64,000 nucleotides of DNA from NCBI GenBank assembly GCA_016124805.1, contig WGND01000012.1, positions 1 to 64,000 on the forward strand, given 5' to 3'. This document shows positions 1 to 11,833 of this stretch, one piece after another (positions within the stretch are counted from its first letter, which is position 1; each line of letters starts with the position of its first letter). A program made the position numbers and the translations under genes. Source of the DNA: Hyphomicrobiales bacterium. Lineage in GTDB: Bacteria; Pseudomonadota; Alphaproteobacteria; Parvibaculales; Parvibaculaceae. The notes under the pieces are model-generated. The model was given only the letters and a program-made list of their open reading frames with translations, did no database searches and had not been told where the DNA came from.

Positions 1-1433
1 GCCGCCATGCCTGTGCCGCCGATGGTCAGCCCGTTGATGCGCAGCGTGGCCTGACCCACGCCAACAGGCACGCCCTGGCCGGCCTTGCCGCAGGTGCCGA
101 TGCCCGGATCAAGCTTCATGTCATTGCCGATCATGGCAACGCGCGTCAGCACATCGGGGCCATTGCCGATCAACGTGGCGCCTTTGACAGGGGCGCCGAT
201 CTTGCCGTCCTCGATCATATAGGCTTCGGTGCAGGTGAAGACGAATTTGCCTGAGGTGATGTCGACCTGGCCACCACCGAAGGAAACGGCATAGAGACCC
301 TTTTTCACCGAGGCGAGAATTTCGCCCGGATCCTTGTCGCCAGACAGCATGTAAGTGTTGGTCATGCGCGGCATGGGCTGATGGGCATAGGATTCACGTC
401 GGCCATTGCCGGTCGCCGCCATGCCCATCAGGCGGGCATTGAGCCTGTCCTGCATATAGCCTTTGAGAATGCCGTCTTCGATCAGCACCGTGCGCGAGGT
501 CGGCGTGCCTTCATCATCAATGGAGAGCGAGCCGCGACGATCAGCCAGCGTGCCGTCATCGACCACGGTCACGCCGGGCGCGGCAACGCGCTGCCCGAGC
601 AGACCGGAAAAGGCCGATGTTTTCTTGCGGTTGAAATCGCCTTCAAGCCCGTGGCCGATGGCTTCATGCAGCAGAATGCCTGGCCAGCCGGGCCCAAGCA
701 CCACATCCATTTCACCGGCGGGCGCAGGCACACTGTCGAGATTGACCAGCGCCTGACGCAGCGCCTCATCCACCTGTCCCTGCCAGCGGGCGGGGTCGAT
801 ATAAAGCTCATAGCCCGTGCGACCGCCAACGCCATAGGAGCCGCTTTCCTGACGGTCGCCCTGACCAACAACGATAGACACATTGAGGCGGACCAGCGGG
901 CGGATATCGCGGACAATCATGCCGTCGGCGCGCATGATTTCGACCGCCTGCCATTCGCCGGCAAGCGACGCGGAAACCTGCCGCACCTTGGGGTCGCGCG
1001 AGCGGGCATAAGCGTCGATCTCGGCCAGCAGCTTGACCTTTTCCTCAAAGCTCTGCGCGCCAAGCGGGTTTTCATCCGTATAAAGATGGGTGTTGGTGCG
1101 TGCCGGACCACCCGACAGCGTGAAGTCGCCGCCCTTCTTCACAGCCTGCACGGCATCGCCTGCGCGCGAAATCGCTGCCTCGCTCAGTTCCGAGGCATGC
1201 GCGTAGCCCGTGGATTCACCGGCCACGCAGCGCAGGCCAAAGCCCTGGCTCGTGTCGAAATTCGCCATCTTCAACCGGCCATCATCAAAAGCGAGGCTTT
1301 CAGACTGGCGATATTCCAGAAAGAGTTCGCCGTCATCCGAGCCGGACAGCGCCTTGCCCACCAGACCCTGCACACGATCACGGTCGAGGCCGTTGGCGGA
1401 GAAAAAGAGATCGTCGTGATTGGCGCGGGTCAT
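1..1433 (-). CDS. tldD: TldD family metalloprotease, partial (3' end beyond window start)
   Basis: Reverse-strand translation MTRANHDDLFFSANGLDRDRVQGLVGKALSGSDDGELFLEYRQSES...LHEAIGHGLEGDFNRKKTSAFSG... contains the TldD HExxxH-type motif; absent from the ORF track because there is no stop inside the window. Confidence 0.95.
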   Translation of the reverse strand, partial: MTRANHDDLFFSANGLDRDRVQGLVGKALSGSDDGELFLEYRQSESLAFDDGRLKMANFDTSQGFGLRCVAGESTGYAHASELSEAAISRAGDAVQAVKKGGDFTLSGGPARTNTHLYTDENPLGAQSFEEKVKLLAEIDAYARSRDPKVRQVSASLAGEWQAVEIMRADGMIVRDIRPLVRLNVSIVVGQGDRQESGSYGVGGRTGYELYIDPARWQGQVDEALRQALVNLDSVPAPAGEMDVVLGPGWPGILLHEAIGHGLEGDFNRKKTSAFSGLLGQRVAAPGVTVVDDGTLADRRGSLSIDDEGTPTSRTVLIEDGILKGYMQDRLNARLMGMAATGNGRRESYAHQPMPRMTNTYMLSGDKDPGEILASVKKGLYAVSFGGGQVDITSGKFVFTCTEAYMIEDGKIGAPVKGATLIGNGPDVLTRVAMIGNDMKLDPGIGTCGKAGQGVPVGVGQATLRINGLTIGGTGMA

Positions 1434-1500
1434 GGCGGGTCTTTCTGGTCAGCAGGGGTCGGAAAGTCGATGGAGCATCTCATAGATGGGGTCTGACGGC

Positions 1501-1896
1501 TCAGGTCGCAAGCCATTCAGCCACGGGCACGAGGCGGCGGGGCAGGGCGGAGAGGTCGCAGCGCACCACCTGCGAGCCGCAGCTATAGAGCGGATATTGC
1601 ACCACGCGCAGCTGCATCAGGTCGACAAGGAAGACGCCATTGATGCGCCCGAACCAGTCATCCCATCTGGCAAAGCCCCAATCCTGCCAGCCTTCCGGCG
1701 GCGCATTGGTAATGTCGCCCACCAGTGTGGGATGGGCCGCGCAAAAGCCGACCACGCAGCGACCGGGATCGCGCGGGTCGAGCCAGGGGGCTGCTTCGCT
1801 GATCAGCTCGGGCGCAGCCCCGCCATTGAGAGGCAGTTGCACACCGGCAGAGATCTTTTTGCCGTAGTGGAAATGGATGAGGGCCTCGTCGCGCAT
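1501..1896 (-). CDS. conserved hypothetical protein
   Basis: 131 aa ORF between tldD and coxB with host-like codon usage; family not recognised. Confidence 0.6.
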   Translation of the reverse strand: MRDEALIHFHYGKKISAGVQLPLNGGAAPELISEAAPWLDPRDPGRCVVGFCAAHPTLVGDITNAPPEGWQDWGFARWDDWFGRINGVFLVDLMQLRVVQYPLYSCGSQVVRCDLSALPRRLVPVAEWLAT

Positions 1897-2336
1897 TCGC
1901 CAATCGCCCTTTGTTCTTATCCGGTTGAAGTCGTCATGAGGGACGTTTGATCATGATACTAGGCCAAAATGCCCGATGGAAAAGACTTAAACCCTCGATT
2001 TTCTGAAGTATTTCCCACCAAACTGCTAAGTTTCGATGTTCTCTGTTCTTCAAATAGCCACAAAAGAAATAGGGCTTTGTGCCGGAAGGCAGCTGAGAAG
2101 GAATTTACGGGAATCTTGTGGCAAAACGTCGCAAACCCATGGGCAGCTTGTGGTCCTTTTGAGTGCGGTGTCTATACTCACCTGCACGAGTCGCTCACCT
2201 CATTTGTTGCAAGCGCAAGACTTGCGGTGGGCGCGACTTTATGTTTTCTGGCGCCGAACAAGTTTATGGCGCGGAAGCAGGCGAATCTCCTGTATCAGGG
2301 TCGCCTCAAAGACGAATTGAAGAGCTGGGGAAAAGC

Positions 2337-3197
2337 ATGCGGTTTGTGATCGGTTTCAGCCTGTTCGTAATGGCGATGGCAATGGGGCATTTTGACGGTG
2401 GCTTCGTTTCCGCCGCGCTGGCTGATGGCTTGGCCCATCCGGGTCAGATTGGTCTCCAGACGTCCAATACGCCCGTGATGGACGACATCCACTCCTTCCA
2501 TACCTTCCTGATGTGGATCATCACCATCATCGTCGCCTTCGTGACGCTGCTGCTGGCCATTGTGGCTGTGCGTTTCAACGCCAAGGCCAACCCGACGCCT
2601 TCCAAGACATCACACAACACCATTCTGGAATTTGCCTGGACGATCATCCCCGTGATGATCCTGGTGGTCATCGCGATCCCGTCCTTCCGCCTTCTCTACA
2701 AGGAACTCGTCATTCCGCCGGCCGATCTCACCATCAAGGCGACGGGCTACCAGTGGTATTGGGGTTATGAATATCCCGACAATGGTGACTTCTCTTTTGA
2801 CTCCAACATGGTTGCCGATTCCGATCTCCAGCCCGGCCAGCCGCGCCTGCTGACAGCGGATGCCCCGATGGTTGTGCCCGTGGACACCACCGTGCGCGTC
2901 ATCGTGACCGGTGCCGATGTGATCCATTCCTTCGCTATGCCGTCTTTCGGCGTGAAGGTTGACGCCATTCCCGGTCGTCTGAACGAAACATGGTTCCGCG
3001 CCGAGAACACAGGCACCTTCTATGGCCAATGCTCGGAGCTTTGCGGCCAGAGCCATGCTTTCATGCCGATCGAGATCAAGGTTGTAAGCAAAGAAGAATT
3101 CGCTTCCTGGGCCGAAAGCCAGAAGGAAGCCAATGCGGCGCCTGCGACAGACAAGGTCAATCTTGCCTTGGCTGCCACGACGCCTGCTGCGCAGTAA
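2337..3197 (+). CDS. coxB: cytochrome c oxidase subunit II
   Basis: CuA motif CSELCGQSHAFMPI, two N-terminal TM helices, position upstream of coxA; start moved to MRFVIGFSLF. Confidence 0.97.
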   Translation: MRFVIGFSLFVMAMAMGHFDGGFVSAALADGLAHPGQIGLQTSNTPVMDDIHSFHTFLMWIITIIVAFVTLLLAIVAVRFNAKANPTPSKTSHNTILEFAWTIIPVMILVVIAIPSFRLLYKELVIPPADLTIKATGYQWYWGYEYPDNGDFSFDSNMVADSDLQPGQPRLLTADAPMVVPVDTTVRVIVTGADVIHSFAMPSFGVKVDAIPGRLNETWFRAENTGTFYGQCSELCGQSHAFMPIEIKVVSKEEFASWAESQKEANAAPATDKVNLALAATTPAAQ

Positions 3198-3252
3198 GCG
3201 CGGCCATTCAATCCGGTTATCAGTCAAGACTGAACAGTAAAACGAGGGATAA

Positions 3253-4866
<1,614 letters not shown>

Positions 4867-4876
4867 GTCGATGCGA

Positions 4877-4910
4877 GAAAGCCGGTCGGGCTCAGGTCCG
4901 ACCGGGTTTC
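4877..4910 (+). other. stem-loop in coxA-ctaB intergenic region
   Basis: GAAAg CCGGTCGG gctcaggt CCGACCGG gTTTC: perfect 8-bp stem extended by GAAA/TTTC. Confidence 0.6.
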
Positions 4911-4927
4911 CCTTATCGGTTTGCTTC

Positions 4928-4965
4928 GGGCCTCAGGCTGAACGTCTTCAGGCCCTTTCACTTTT
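4928..4965 (+). terminator. possible intrinsic terminator/attenuator between coxA and ctaB
   Basis: GGGCCT...AGGCCC hairpin (with alternative inner CTGAAcgtcTTCAG) followed by TTTCACTTTT. Confidence 0.45.
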
Positions 4966-4979
4966 GAGTACACGAATAC

Positions 4980-5945
4980 ATGTCGGATACAGCACTGCAT
5001 CAGGATTACCTGCGCGAACATGCCTCCCCCGAGGGCGGCCTGGGATCGGCTGGTGATTTTTTCGAGCTGCTGAAACCGCGTGTCATGTCGCTGGTCATCT
5101 TTACCGCCCTTGTCGGGATTGTCGTCGCGCCGGGCAGCATCCATCCCGTCATCGGTTTCACGGCACTGCTCTGCATCGCTGTCGGGGCAGGGGCCTCTGG
5201 CGCGCTGAATATGTGGTACGACGCCGATATCGACGCGCGCATGACGCGCACCGCATCGCGCCCCATTCCGACCGGCCGCGTGACGCCGCGCGAAGCGCTT
5301 GTCTTCGGCTCAACGCTCTCGGTTTTTGCCGTCATGACCATGGGCGTGCTGGTCAACTGGTTTGCTGCGGGCCTGCTTGCTTTCACGATCTTCTTCTATG
5401 CCGTCATCTACACCATGTGGCTGAAGCGTTTGACCACGCAGAACATCGTTATTGGCGGTGCCGCGGGCGCCTTCCCGCCCATGATCGGCTGGGCTGCCGT
5501 CACCGGTGGCGTGTCGCTGGAATCACTTTCGCTCTTCCTCATCATTTTCATGTGGACCCCGCCGCATTTCTGGGCCCTCGCGCTCAAGCGGTCGGGTGAT
5601 TATGAATCCGTCGGCGTGCCCATGCTGCCGGTCATTTCGGGTGAAGTCGAAACCCGCCGCCAGATTGTCATCTATACCGCCTTGCTGCTGCCCATCACCC
5701 TGCTGCCGGTGGCGCTTGGTTTTGCAGGCTGGCTCTATCTCGTGGTGACGGCGACGCTGGGTCTTGGCTTTGCCGGTCTTGTCGCCATTCTCGCGCGCAC
5801 CCCGGCCGGCCCCGCGCAGGACAAGGCCGCCATGCGCGTCTTCTTCTATTCGATTGCCTATCTGTTTCTGATTTTTGGCGCGCTCTTTGTCGAGCGGGTA
5901 TTCGCACTCTATGCCCCGGTCAATCTTGGCCTGGTTGGACTGTAA
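4980..5945 (+). CDS. ctaB: protoheme IX farnesyltransferase
   Basis: UbiA-type polytopic prenyltransferase with [24 protein letters not shown] motif, in cox cluster. Confidence 0.95.
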   Translation: MSDTALHQDYLREHASPEGGLGSAGDFFELLKPRVMSLVIFTALVGIVVAPGSIHPVIGFTALLCIAVGAGASGALNMWYDADIDARMTRTASRPIPTGRVTPREALVFGSTLSVFAVMTMGVLVNWFAAGLLAFTIFFYAVIYTMWLKRLTTQNIVIGGAAGAFPPMIGWAAVTGGVSLESLSLFLIIFMWTPPHFWALALKRSGDYESVGVPMLPVISGEVETRRQIVIYTALLLPITLLPVALGFAGWLYLVVTATLGLGFAGLVAILARTPAGPAQDKAAMRVFFYSIAYLFLIFGALFVERVFALYAPVNLGLVGL

Positions 5946-5958
5946 AGGCGTAAGACCC

Positions 5959-6138
5959 ATGATCGATGACGAAGCCAAACGCCACCAGATTGAAGTCCCG
6001 CAATGGACCGAAGAGCAGCTGATGCGTCGTCGTCAGCGCAACAAGGCCATTGCCTGGGTGCTTGCCGGATTAGTGACCCTCTTCTTTGTGGTGACGATTG
6101 TTAAATTGGGGGGCAATGTCGCAAACCGGCCTTTTTGA
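5959..6138 (+). CDS. small single-TM CoxF-like protein of the cox cluster
   Basis: MIDDEAKRHQIEVPQWTEEQLMRRRQRNKAIAWVLAGLVTLFFVVTIVKLGGNVANRPF; size, single TM helix and position match the small CoxF-type ORF after ctaB. Confidence 0.75.
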   Translation: MIDDEAKRHQIEVPQWTEEQLMRRRQRNKAIAWVLAGLVTLFFVVTIVKLGGNVANRPF

Positions 6139-6256
6139 GGCTGCCCGCGTGATTGCCTTGGACGAACGGATTTGAATTGGGTAAAGATTTTCCAGCAACG
6201 TAACGCTGCTGGATATCCAGAACCCGGATACAGAACGCGAATGGAGATGAGGGGAC

Positions 6257-7096
6257 ATGGCTGACGCTCACGCCAAAAATCACGATTACCACCTGGTGGA
6301 CCCGAGCCCCTGGCCGTTTGTTGGCGCTGTTGGTGCCTTCATTCTCGCCGTTGGTGCGGTCAACTGGTTTCATGGCGCCGCACCCTGGGTGCTCTATCTC
6401 GGCCTTGCCATCGTGCTCTACACGATGTTTGGCTGGTGGCGCGATGTGATCCGCGAAGGCCGCGCAGGCGATCACACGCCGGTGGTTCAGCTTCACCTGC
6501 GCTACGGCATGATTTTGTTCATCGCCTCGGAAGTGATGTTCTTCGTCGCCTGGTTCTGGGCCTTCTTTGATGCTAGCCTTTTCACCGCCGAGCCCATTCA
6601 GGCCGCCCGTGCCGCCTTCACCGGTGGTCATTGGCCGCCCCAGGGCATCGAGGTCTTCGACCCCTGGCACATTCCGCTGCTGAACACACTCATCCTGCTC
6701 ACCTCCGGCACGACCGTCACATGGGCGCATCACGCGCTTCTGGAAGGCGACCGCAAGGGTCTGGTGCAGGGTCTGGTGCTCACGGTCATTCTGGGCCTCA
6801 TCTTCTCGGCCCTTCAGGCTTTCGAATATATGCATGCAGCCTTCTCCTTCGGCGGCAACATCTATGGCGCGACCTTCTTCATGGCGACCGGCTTCCATGG
6901 CTTCCACGTCATCGTCGGCACGATCTTCCTGATCGTCTGCCTGCTGCGCGCGATGAAGGGCGACTTCACACCGAAGGCGCATTTCGGTTTCGAAGCCGCC
7001 GCCTGGTACTGGCATTTCGTGGACGTTGTCTGGCTCTTCCTCTTTGCCAGCATCTATATCTGGGGCTCGCACGGCGCTGTCATTCACGCAGCCTGA
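6257..7096 (+). CDS. ctaE: cytochrome c oxidase subunit III
   Basis: COX3 motifs [49 protein letters not shown]. Confidence 0.97.
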   Translation: MADAHAKNHDYHLVDPSPWPFVGAVGAFILAVGAVNWFHGAAPWVLYLGLAIVLYTMFGWWRDVIREGRAGDHTPVVQLHLRYGMILFIASEVMFFVAWFWAFFDASLFTAEPIQAARAAFTGGHWPPQGIEVFDPWHIPLLNTLILLTSGTTVTWAHHALLEGDRKGLVQGLVLTVILGLIFSALQAFEYMHAAFSFGGNIYGATFFMATGFHGFHVIVGTIFLIVCLLRAMKGDFTPKAHFGFEAAAWYWHFVDVVWLFLFASIYIWGSHGAVIHAA

Positions 7097-7132
7097 GCAA
7101 GCCTGTTGCCTCTGGCAGCAATATGAATAGGG

Positions 7133-7170
7133 GGGCGGAGCTGCAAATGTGGCTCCGCCCTTTTCATTTC
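7133..7170 (+). terminator. intrinsic terminator after ctaE
   Basis: GGGCGGAGC-(10 nt)-GCTCCGCCC perfect 9-bp stem followed by TTTTCATTTC. Confidence 0.8.
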
Positions 7171-7195
7171 CGTCCCGCCTCTGAGGGAGTTCCGC

Positions 7196-7576
7196 ATGAG
7201 CGATAAAGTCTGGCCTGCCCAATCCGCCATCAGTGTGGGTCTGCGGGGCCGCTGCCCGCGTTGCGGCAAGGGTCACCTTTTTTCAGGCGTTGCCACGCTG
7301 AAGCCCGGCTGCGAGAAATGCGGCCTCAGCTATGATTTTGCCGATGCAGGCGACGGCCCGGCCGTCTTTGTCATGCTCATAGCGGGCTTTATCATCGTCG
7401 CCGCCGCCCTCGTCGTGGAGGTCAAATATCAGCCACCCTACTGGCTTCATGCCGCGCTCTGGCTGCCGCTCACCATTCTCCTGCCGCTCGCTTTGTTACG
7501 CCCCCTCAAAGGCTGGCTCGTCGCCACGCAATATACGCACAACGCGAAGCCGGGCGAGCTGGAAGGGCGCGACTGA
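7196..7576 (+). CDS. DUF983 family protein
   Basis: GLRGRCPRCGKGHLFSG...CEKCGLSYDFADAGDGPAVFVMLIAGF typical of DUF983; cox-linked. Confidence 0.9.
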   Translation: MSDKVWPAQSAISVGLRGRCPRCGKGHLFSGVATLKPGCEKCGLSYDFADAGDGPAVFVMLIAGFIIVAAALVVEVKYQPPYWLHAALWLPLTILLPLALLRPLKGWLVATQYTHNAKPGELEGRD

Positions 7577-8319
7577 TGCGCCATTTCACGTTCCGTCCGA
7601 TGCTGGTGCCCACGCTCATGACGCTTGTCATGCTGCCTGTCCTGATCGGGCTGGGTATCTGGCAATTGCATCGTCTGGACTGGAAGCTCGACAAGATCGA
7701 GATGATGGAAAACCGACTTTCGGCCATGCCAGCGCCCATGCCCGCGCCTGAGGTCTGGCCCCGCCTCAATGTCACCGGTCTCGACTTCCGCCAGATGAGC
7801 GCCACGGGTCGTTTCGACAATGCGCATGAGTTCCACTATTTCACGCAGGATGATCAGGGGCAGGCCGGCTATTCCATTTTGACCCCGTTGCTGCTTGATG
7901 GCGGCGGCGCCATCATCGTTGATCGCGGCTTTGTCCCGCAGGCCTTTAAGGACCCCGCCTCGCGCCCGGGCAGCCAGGTCGAGGGCGAGGTGACCATTGT
8001 CGGCGTTGCCCGCGTGCCGGGCCGGCGCGGTTATTTTGATGGCGAGAACGATCTGGCCAAAAACATCTGGTATGTGCGCGATCCAGCCCTCATGGGCCGC
8101 TCTATCGGGCTCTCGCCTGTCGCCCCTTTCCTGCTGGAGGCCGAACCTGTGGCTGGGGCCGACCCGCAGGCCTTGCCGCGTCCGGGGGCCGCGCGCGTCC
8201 AACTGGTGAATTCGCATCTCCAATATGCGATCACCTGGTTTTCCTTCGCGCTGATCCTGATCGTGATCTATGTCGCCTATCACCGCTCAAATGGCCGCTT
8301 CGGGCTAGAAAAACCTTGA
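7576..8319 (+). CDS. SURF1 family cytochrome oxidase assembly protein
   Basis: GIWQLHRLDWKLDKI near N-terminus, IIVDRGFVP and NSHLQYAITWFSFAL near C-terminus; overlaps upstream stop. Confidence 0.93.
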   Translation: MRHFTFRPMLVPTLMTLVMLPVLIGLGIWQLHRLDWKLDKIEMMENRLSAMPAPMPAPEVWPRLNVTGLDFRQMSATGRFDNAHEFHYFTQDDQGQAGYSILTPLLLDGGGAIIVDRGFVPQAFKDPASRPGSQVEGEVTIVGVARVPGRRGYFDGENDLAKNIWYVRDPALMGRSIGLSPVAPFLLEAEPVAGADPQALPRPGAARVQLVNSHLQYAITWFSFALILIVIYVAYHRSNGRFGLEKP

Positions 8320-8422
8320 TATTGCTTGGATTTGCAGGCTCATTTGCCAGCATTCGAACAGGCAGCTAGGTTTGGCGCCGGCCTTGTCCCGGCACGACAG
8401 AGACGGGTTATAATCGGAGAAC

Positions 8423-9829
8423 ATGGTGAAATACGTCAGCACGCGGGGGCAGTCCCCCGAGCTTGGTTTTGAGGATGTGTTGCTCGCAGGGCTTGCGCGT
8501 GATGGCGGCCTCTATGTGCCGGTTGAATGGCCCCATTTCACCGAGCGCCAGATTCGCGCCATGTCTGGCCAGAGCTATGAGGAAATCGCCTGGCGCGTCA
8601 TGTCGCCCTTCATTGGCGAGGCCATAGCTGAAGCCGACCTGCGTGGCATGATTGCCGAGGCCTATGCGAGCTTCAATCATCGTTCCGTCGCGCCGCTGGT
8701 CCAGATCGGACCCAATGACTGGCTGCTGGAACTTTTCCATGGGCCGACGCTCGCCTTCAAGGATGTGGCGATGCAGATCCTCGCCCGTCTTTTCGATCAC
8801 GTGCTGGCCGCGCGCGGTCGCCGCGTCACCATTGTCGGTGCCACTTCGGGCGACACGGGCTCGGCCGCCATCGAGGCTTTCAAGGGCCGCGACACGACCG
8901 ATATTTTCATTCTTCATCCGGCAGGCCGCGTCTCGGAAGTGCAGCGCCGCCAGATGACGACGGTGCTGGACGAGAATGTCCACAACATCGCCATTGAAGG
9001 TTCCTTTGATGATTGCCAGGCGTTGGTGAAGGCGCTTTTCAATGATCATGGCTTTCGTGACGAGGTGGCGCTTGCCGGCGTGAATTCGATCAACTGGGGT
9101 CGCGTCATGGCCCAGATCGTCTACTTCTTCACATCAGCCCTGGCACTTGGCGGACCGGAACGGCCTGTCTCCTTCGCCGTGCCCACAGGCAATTTCGGCG
9201 ACATTTTCGCGGGCTATGTTGCCGGTCGTATGGGGCTGCCGATTGCGCGCCTGCTCGTCGCCACCAATGTGAACGACATTCTCCAGCGTACGCTCACAAG
9301 CGGACGCTATGAAGTGGGTAAGGTCACCCAGACCATCAGCCCCAGCATGGATATTCAGGTCTCGTCCAATTTCGAGCGCCTGCTTTTTGATGCCTATGGC
9401 CGCGATGGCGATGCGGTGCGCGGCCTCATGGGCAGCCTCAGCCAGTCCGGCGGTTTCGAGATCGATCCTCATCGTCTGGACATCATGCGCGCGCAGTTTG
9501 GCGCCCATCGCGCTGACGAAGCTGAAACCTCGGCCATGATGGCGCAGATGCTGAAAACAACAGCTGAGCTTGTGGATCCACATACGGCGGTCGGCCTTGT
9601 CGCCGCACAGGCCGAACGCGGTGATGAAGCCACGCCCATGGTGACGCTGGCAACCGCTCATCCGGCAAAGTTCCCCGCCGCCGTGGAAGCCGCCACAGGC
9701 GTCCATCCGGCATTGCCGCCGCGCATGGCCGATCTCTTTGACCGAGAGGAGCGTCTCACGCAGCTTCCAAATGATGTGGCCGCGATTGCCAAATTCATCC
9801 GCGCTCATGCGCGCGCCCATGCCGCTTGA
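8423..9829 (+). CDS. thrC: threonine synthase
   Basis: MVKYVSTRGQSPELGFEDVLLAGLARDGGLYVP...FHGPTLAFKDVAMQ...GATSGDTGSAA. Confidence 0.97.
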   Translation: MVKYVSTRGQSPELGFEDVLLAGLARDGGLYVPVEWPHFTERQIRAMSGQSYEEIAWRVMSPFIGEAIAEADLRGMIAEAYASFNHRSVAPLVQIGPNDWLLELFHGPTLAFKDVAMQILARLFDHVLAARGRRVTIVGATSGDTGSAAIEAFKGRDTTDIFILHPAGRVSEVQRRQMTTVLDENVHNIAIEGSFDDCQALVKALFNDHGFRDEVALAGVNSINWGRVMAQIVYFFTSALALGGPERPVSFAVPTGNFGDIFAGYVAGRMGLPIARLLVATNVNDILQRTLTSGRYEVGKVTQTISPSMDIQVSSNFERLLFDAYGRDGDAVRGLMGSLSQSGGFEIDPHRLDIMRAQFGAHRADEAETSAMMAQMLKTTAELVDPHTAVGLVAAQAERGDEATPMVTLATAHPAKFPAAVEAATGVHPALPPRMADLFDREERLTQLPNDVAAIAKFIRAHARAHAA

Positions 9830-9879
9830 CTACCAAGTCGCTCGAATATTTTGTGTCTGCGTTTTGAAAGGTTTCCTGT

Positions 9880-11154
9880 ATGGCAGTTGAAGTCAGTCGG
9901 TTGAGTAATGGTTTGACGATTGTCACCGACAGCATGCCCCATCTTCAGACGACATCCGTGGGTGTCTGGGTTGAGACGGGCGCGCGCCATGAAGATGAAT
10001 CCATAAACGGCATTTCGCACATGCTGGAACACATGGCCTTCAAGGGGACTCAGCGCCGCTCTGCCCGCGACATTGCCGAGGAAATTGAAACCGTGGGCGG
10101 GCATCTCAATGCGCATACCACGCATGAGGCAACCGCTTATCATGCCCGCGTGCTGATGGGCGATCTGCCGCTTGCCGTCGATATCATTGCCGACATTCTG
10201 CAGAACTCGGCTTTCGATGCAGAAGAGCTCGAGCGCGAGCGCGGCGTTATCGTGCAGGAAATCGGGCAGGCACAGGACACGCCCGATGAAATGGTTTTCG
10301 ACTATCTGATGGGCGCCGCCTTTCCGGGTCAGGCGCTTGGCCGCCCGATCCTTGGCACGGTTGAAACCGTGGCAAGCTTTGGCCGCGCCCAGCTGCGCGA
10401 CTATATGCAGGAGCGCTATCTGGCATCGGGCATGGTGTTGGCCGCAGCCGGTGGCGTCGACCATCAGGCCCTTGTGGCACTGGCGCAGGATCGTTTCGGC
10501 AATCTGGCAACAGCGGAAAACAAGACCCATGAGCCGACACGATTTATCGGTGGCGAGCACCGCGATGATCGCGAGCTTGAGCAGGTGCATCTGACACTGG
10601 CCTTTGAGGGGCCGCGCTACAGCGATCCGGATTTTCACACCGCGCAGGTTTTTGCCGGTGTGCTGGGCGGCGGCATGTCTTCGCGCCTCTTTCAGGAAGT
10701 GCGTGAAAATCTCGGCCTCTGCTATTCCGTCTTTGCCTATTCATGGTCCTTTGCCGACACCGGCATGTTCGGTGTCTATGCCGGCACTTCGCCCGATGAT
10801 GTCGCCGCCCTCGTGCCGGTGCTGGCGCGCGAGATCAAGCGGCTGGGAGAGGATGCGACCGAAGCCGAAACCGCCCGCGCCCGTGCCCAGATCAAGGCCG
10901 GTCTGATGATGGGGCTGGAATCATCTTCCGCCCGCGCCGAACAGATTGCCCGCCAATATATGATCCATGGCCGCGTCGTGCCGGTGGAGGAAATCGTGGC
11001 CCATATCGAGGCGGTTGATGCCGAGGCGATCCGCCGTTTTGCCCGCCGAATCGTTGCCAATGCGCCGCATATGGCGCTTGCCGCCGTCGGGCCGCTCTCC
11101 GGTGCCAATGGGGGCCTTGAATCTTATGAGGCCATTGTCGCAAAATTTGCCTGA
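9880..11154 (+). CDS. M16 family zinc metallopeptidase (mitochondrial processing peptidase-like)
   Basis: HxxEH motif HMLEHMAFKGTQRRSA plus GGGMSSRLFQEVRENLGLCYSVFAY. Confidence 0.95.
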   Translation: MAVEVSRLSNGLTIVTDSMPHLQTTSVGVWVETGARHEDESINGISHMLEHMAFKGTQRRSARDIAEEIETVGGHLNAHTTHEATAYHARVLMGDLPLAVDIIADILQNSAFDAEELERERGVIVQEIGQAQDTPDEMVFDYLMGAAFPGQALGRPILGTVETVASFGRAQLRDYMQERYLASGMVLAAAGGVDHQALVALAQDRFGNLATAENKTHEPTRFIGGEHRDDRELEQVHLTLAFEGPRYSDPDFHTAQVFAGVLGGGMSSRLFQEVRENLGLCYSVFAYSWSFADTGMFGVYAGTSPDDVAALVPVLAREIKRLGEDATEAETARARAQIKAGLMMGLESSSARAEQIARQYMIHGRVVPVEEIVAHIEAVDAEAIRRFARRIVANAPHMALAAVGPLSGANGGLESYEAIVAKFA

Positions 11155-11236
11155 GGCATCACGAGATGTCACAACTTGGGGTGCCCTGGGGCAAATCACC
11201 CAAGGCAAATGAATCCTAACGGAGCGGCGGCTCGCC

Positions 11237-11824
11237 ATGGCCTTCATGCGCTCAATATCCCGGCCGGATACCGTGCCCGTTCTTTCCGGCAAGGATATCT
11301 ATCTGCGTGCCCCGCAATGGTCCGACTATCGCGAATGGGCCGATCTGCGCAGCCGCAGCCGCGAGTTTCTCACGCCCTGGGAACCGACCTGGGCTTCGGA
11401 TGATCTGACGCGCCATGCGTTCCGCCGTCGCCTGCGCCGCTATCTCACGGAGGTCCGCAGCGATCAGGCCTATCCCTTCTTCATTTTCCGCCAGCATGAC
11501 GGAGCGCTTGTCGGCGGCATTACGGTTTCCGGCGTGCAGCGCGGCGTTCAGCAATATGCCTCGCTGGGCTATTGGGCAGGACAGCCCTTTGCCGGTCGGG
11601 GCCATGTGAAGGCAGCCGTGCGCACCATCATTCCCTATGTTTTTGAGGATCTGCGTTTGCATCGTCTACAGGCGGCCTGTCTGCCCGACAATGAACCCTC
11701 AAAAGCTGTATTGTTGAGCTGTGGTTTTCACCAGGAAGGCTATGCGCGGGGCTATCTTCGCATTGCCGGTGTCTGGGCTGATCATCTTCTGTTTGCCATT
11801 TTGCGCGATGATCCCAGACCATAG
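11237..11824 (+). CDS. GNAT family N-acetyltransferase (RimJ-like)
   Basis: GALVGGITVSGVQRGVQQYASLGYWAGQPFAGRGHVKAAV...LHRLQAACLPDNEPSKAVLLSCGF. Confidence 0.9.
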   Translation: MAFMRSISRPDTVPVLSGKDIYLRAPQWSDYREWADLRSRSREFLTPWEPTWASDDLTRHAFRRRLRRYLTEVRSDQAYPFFIFRQHDGALVGGITVSGVQRGVQQYASLGYWAGQPFAGRGHVKAAVRTIIPYVFEDLRLHRLQAACLPDNEPSKAVLLSCGFHQEGYARGYLRIAGVWADHLLFAILRDDPRP

Positions 11825-11833
11825 AGCTGAGAC

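Noticed and set aside
381-1496. 371 aa plus-strand ORF
   Set aside because: Antisense to tldD, whose reverse-strand translation is an excellent family match; a high-GC shadow ORF.
1900-2336. Short ORFs (1969..2349, 2036..2320) upstream of coxB
   Set aside because: Lower-GC leader region; no recognisable protein features. More likely promoter/5' UTR of coxB.
6101-7276. 391 aa minus-strand ORF considered as a displaced Cox11 or other gene in the ctaB-coxC gap
   Set aside because: Antisense to coxC with no Cox11 motifs.
11155-11236. Imperfect hairpin CTTGGGGTG...CACCCAAGG downstream of the M16 peptidase gene
   Set aside because: Contains a bulge and has no U-tract; too weak to call a terminator.
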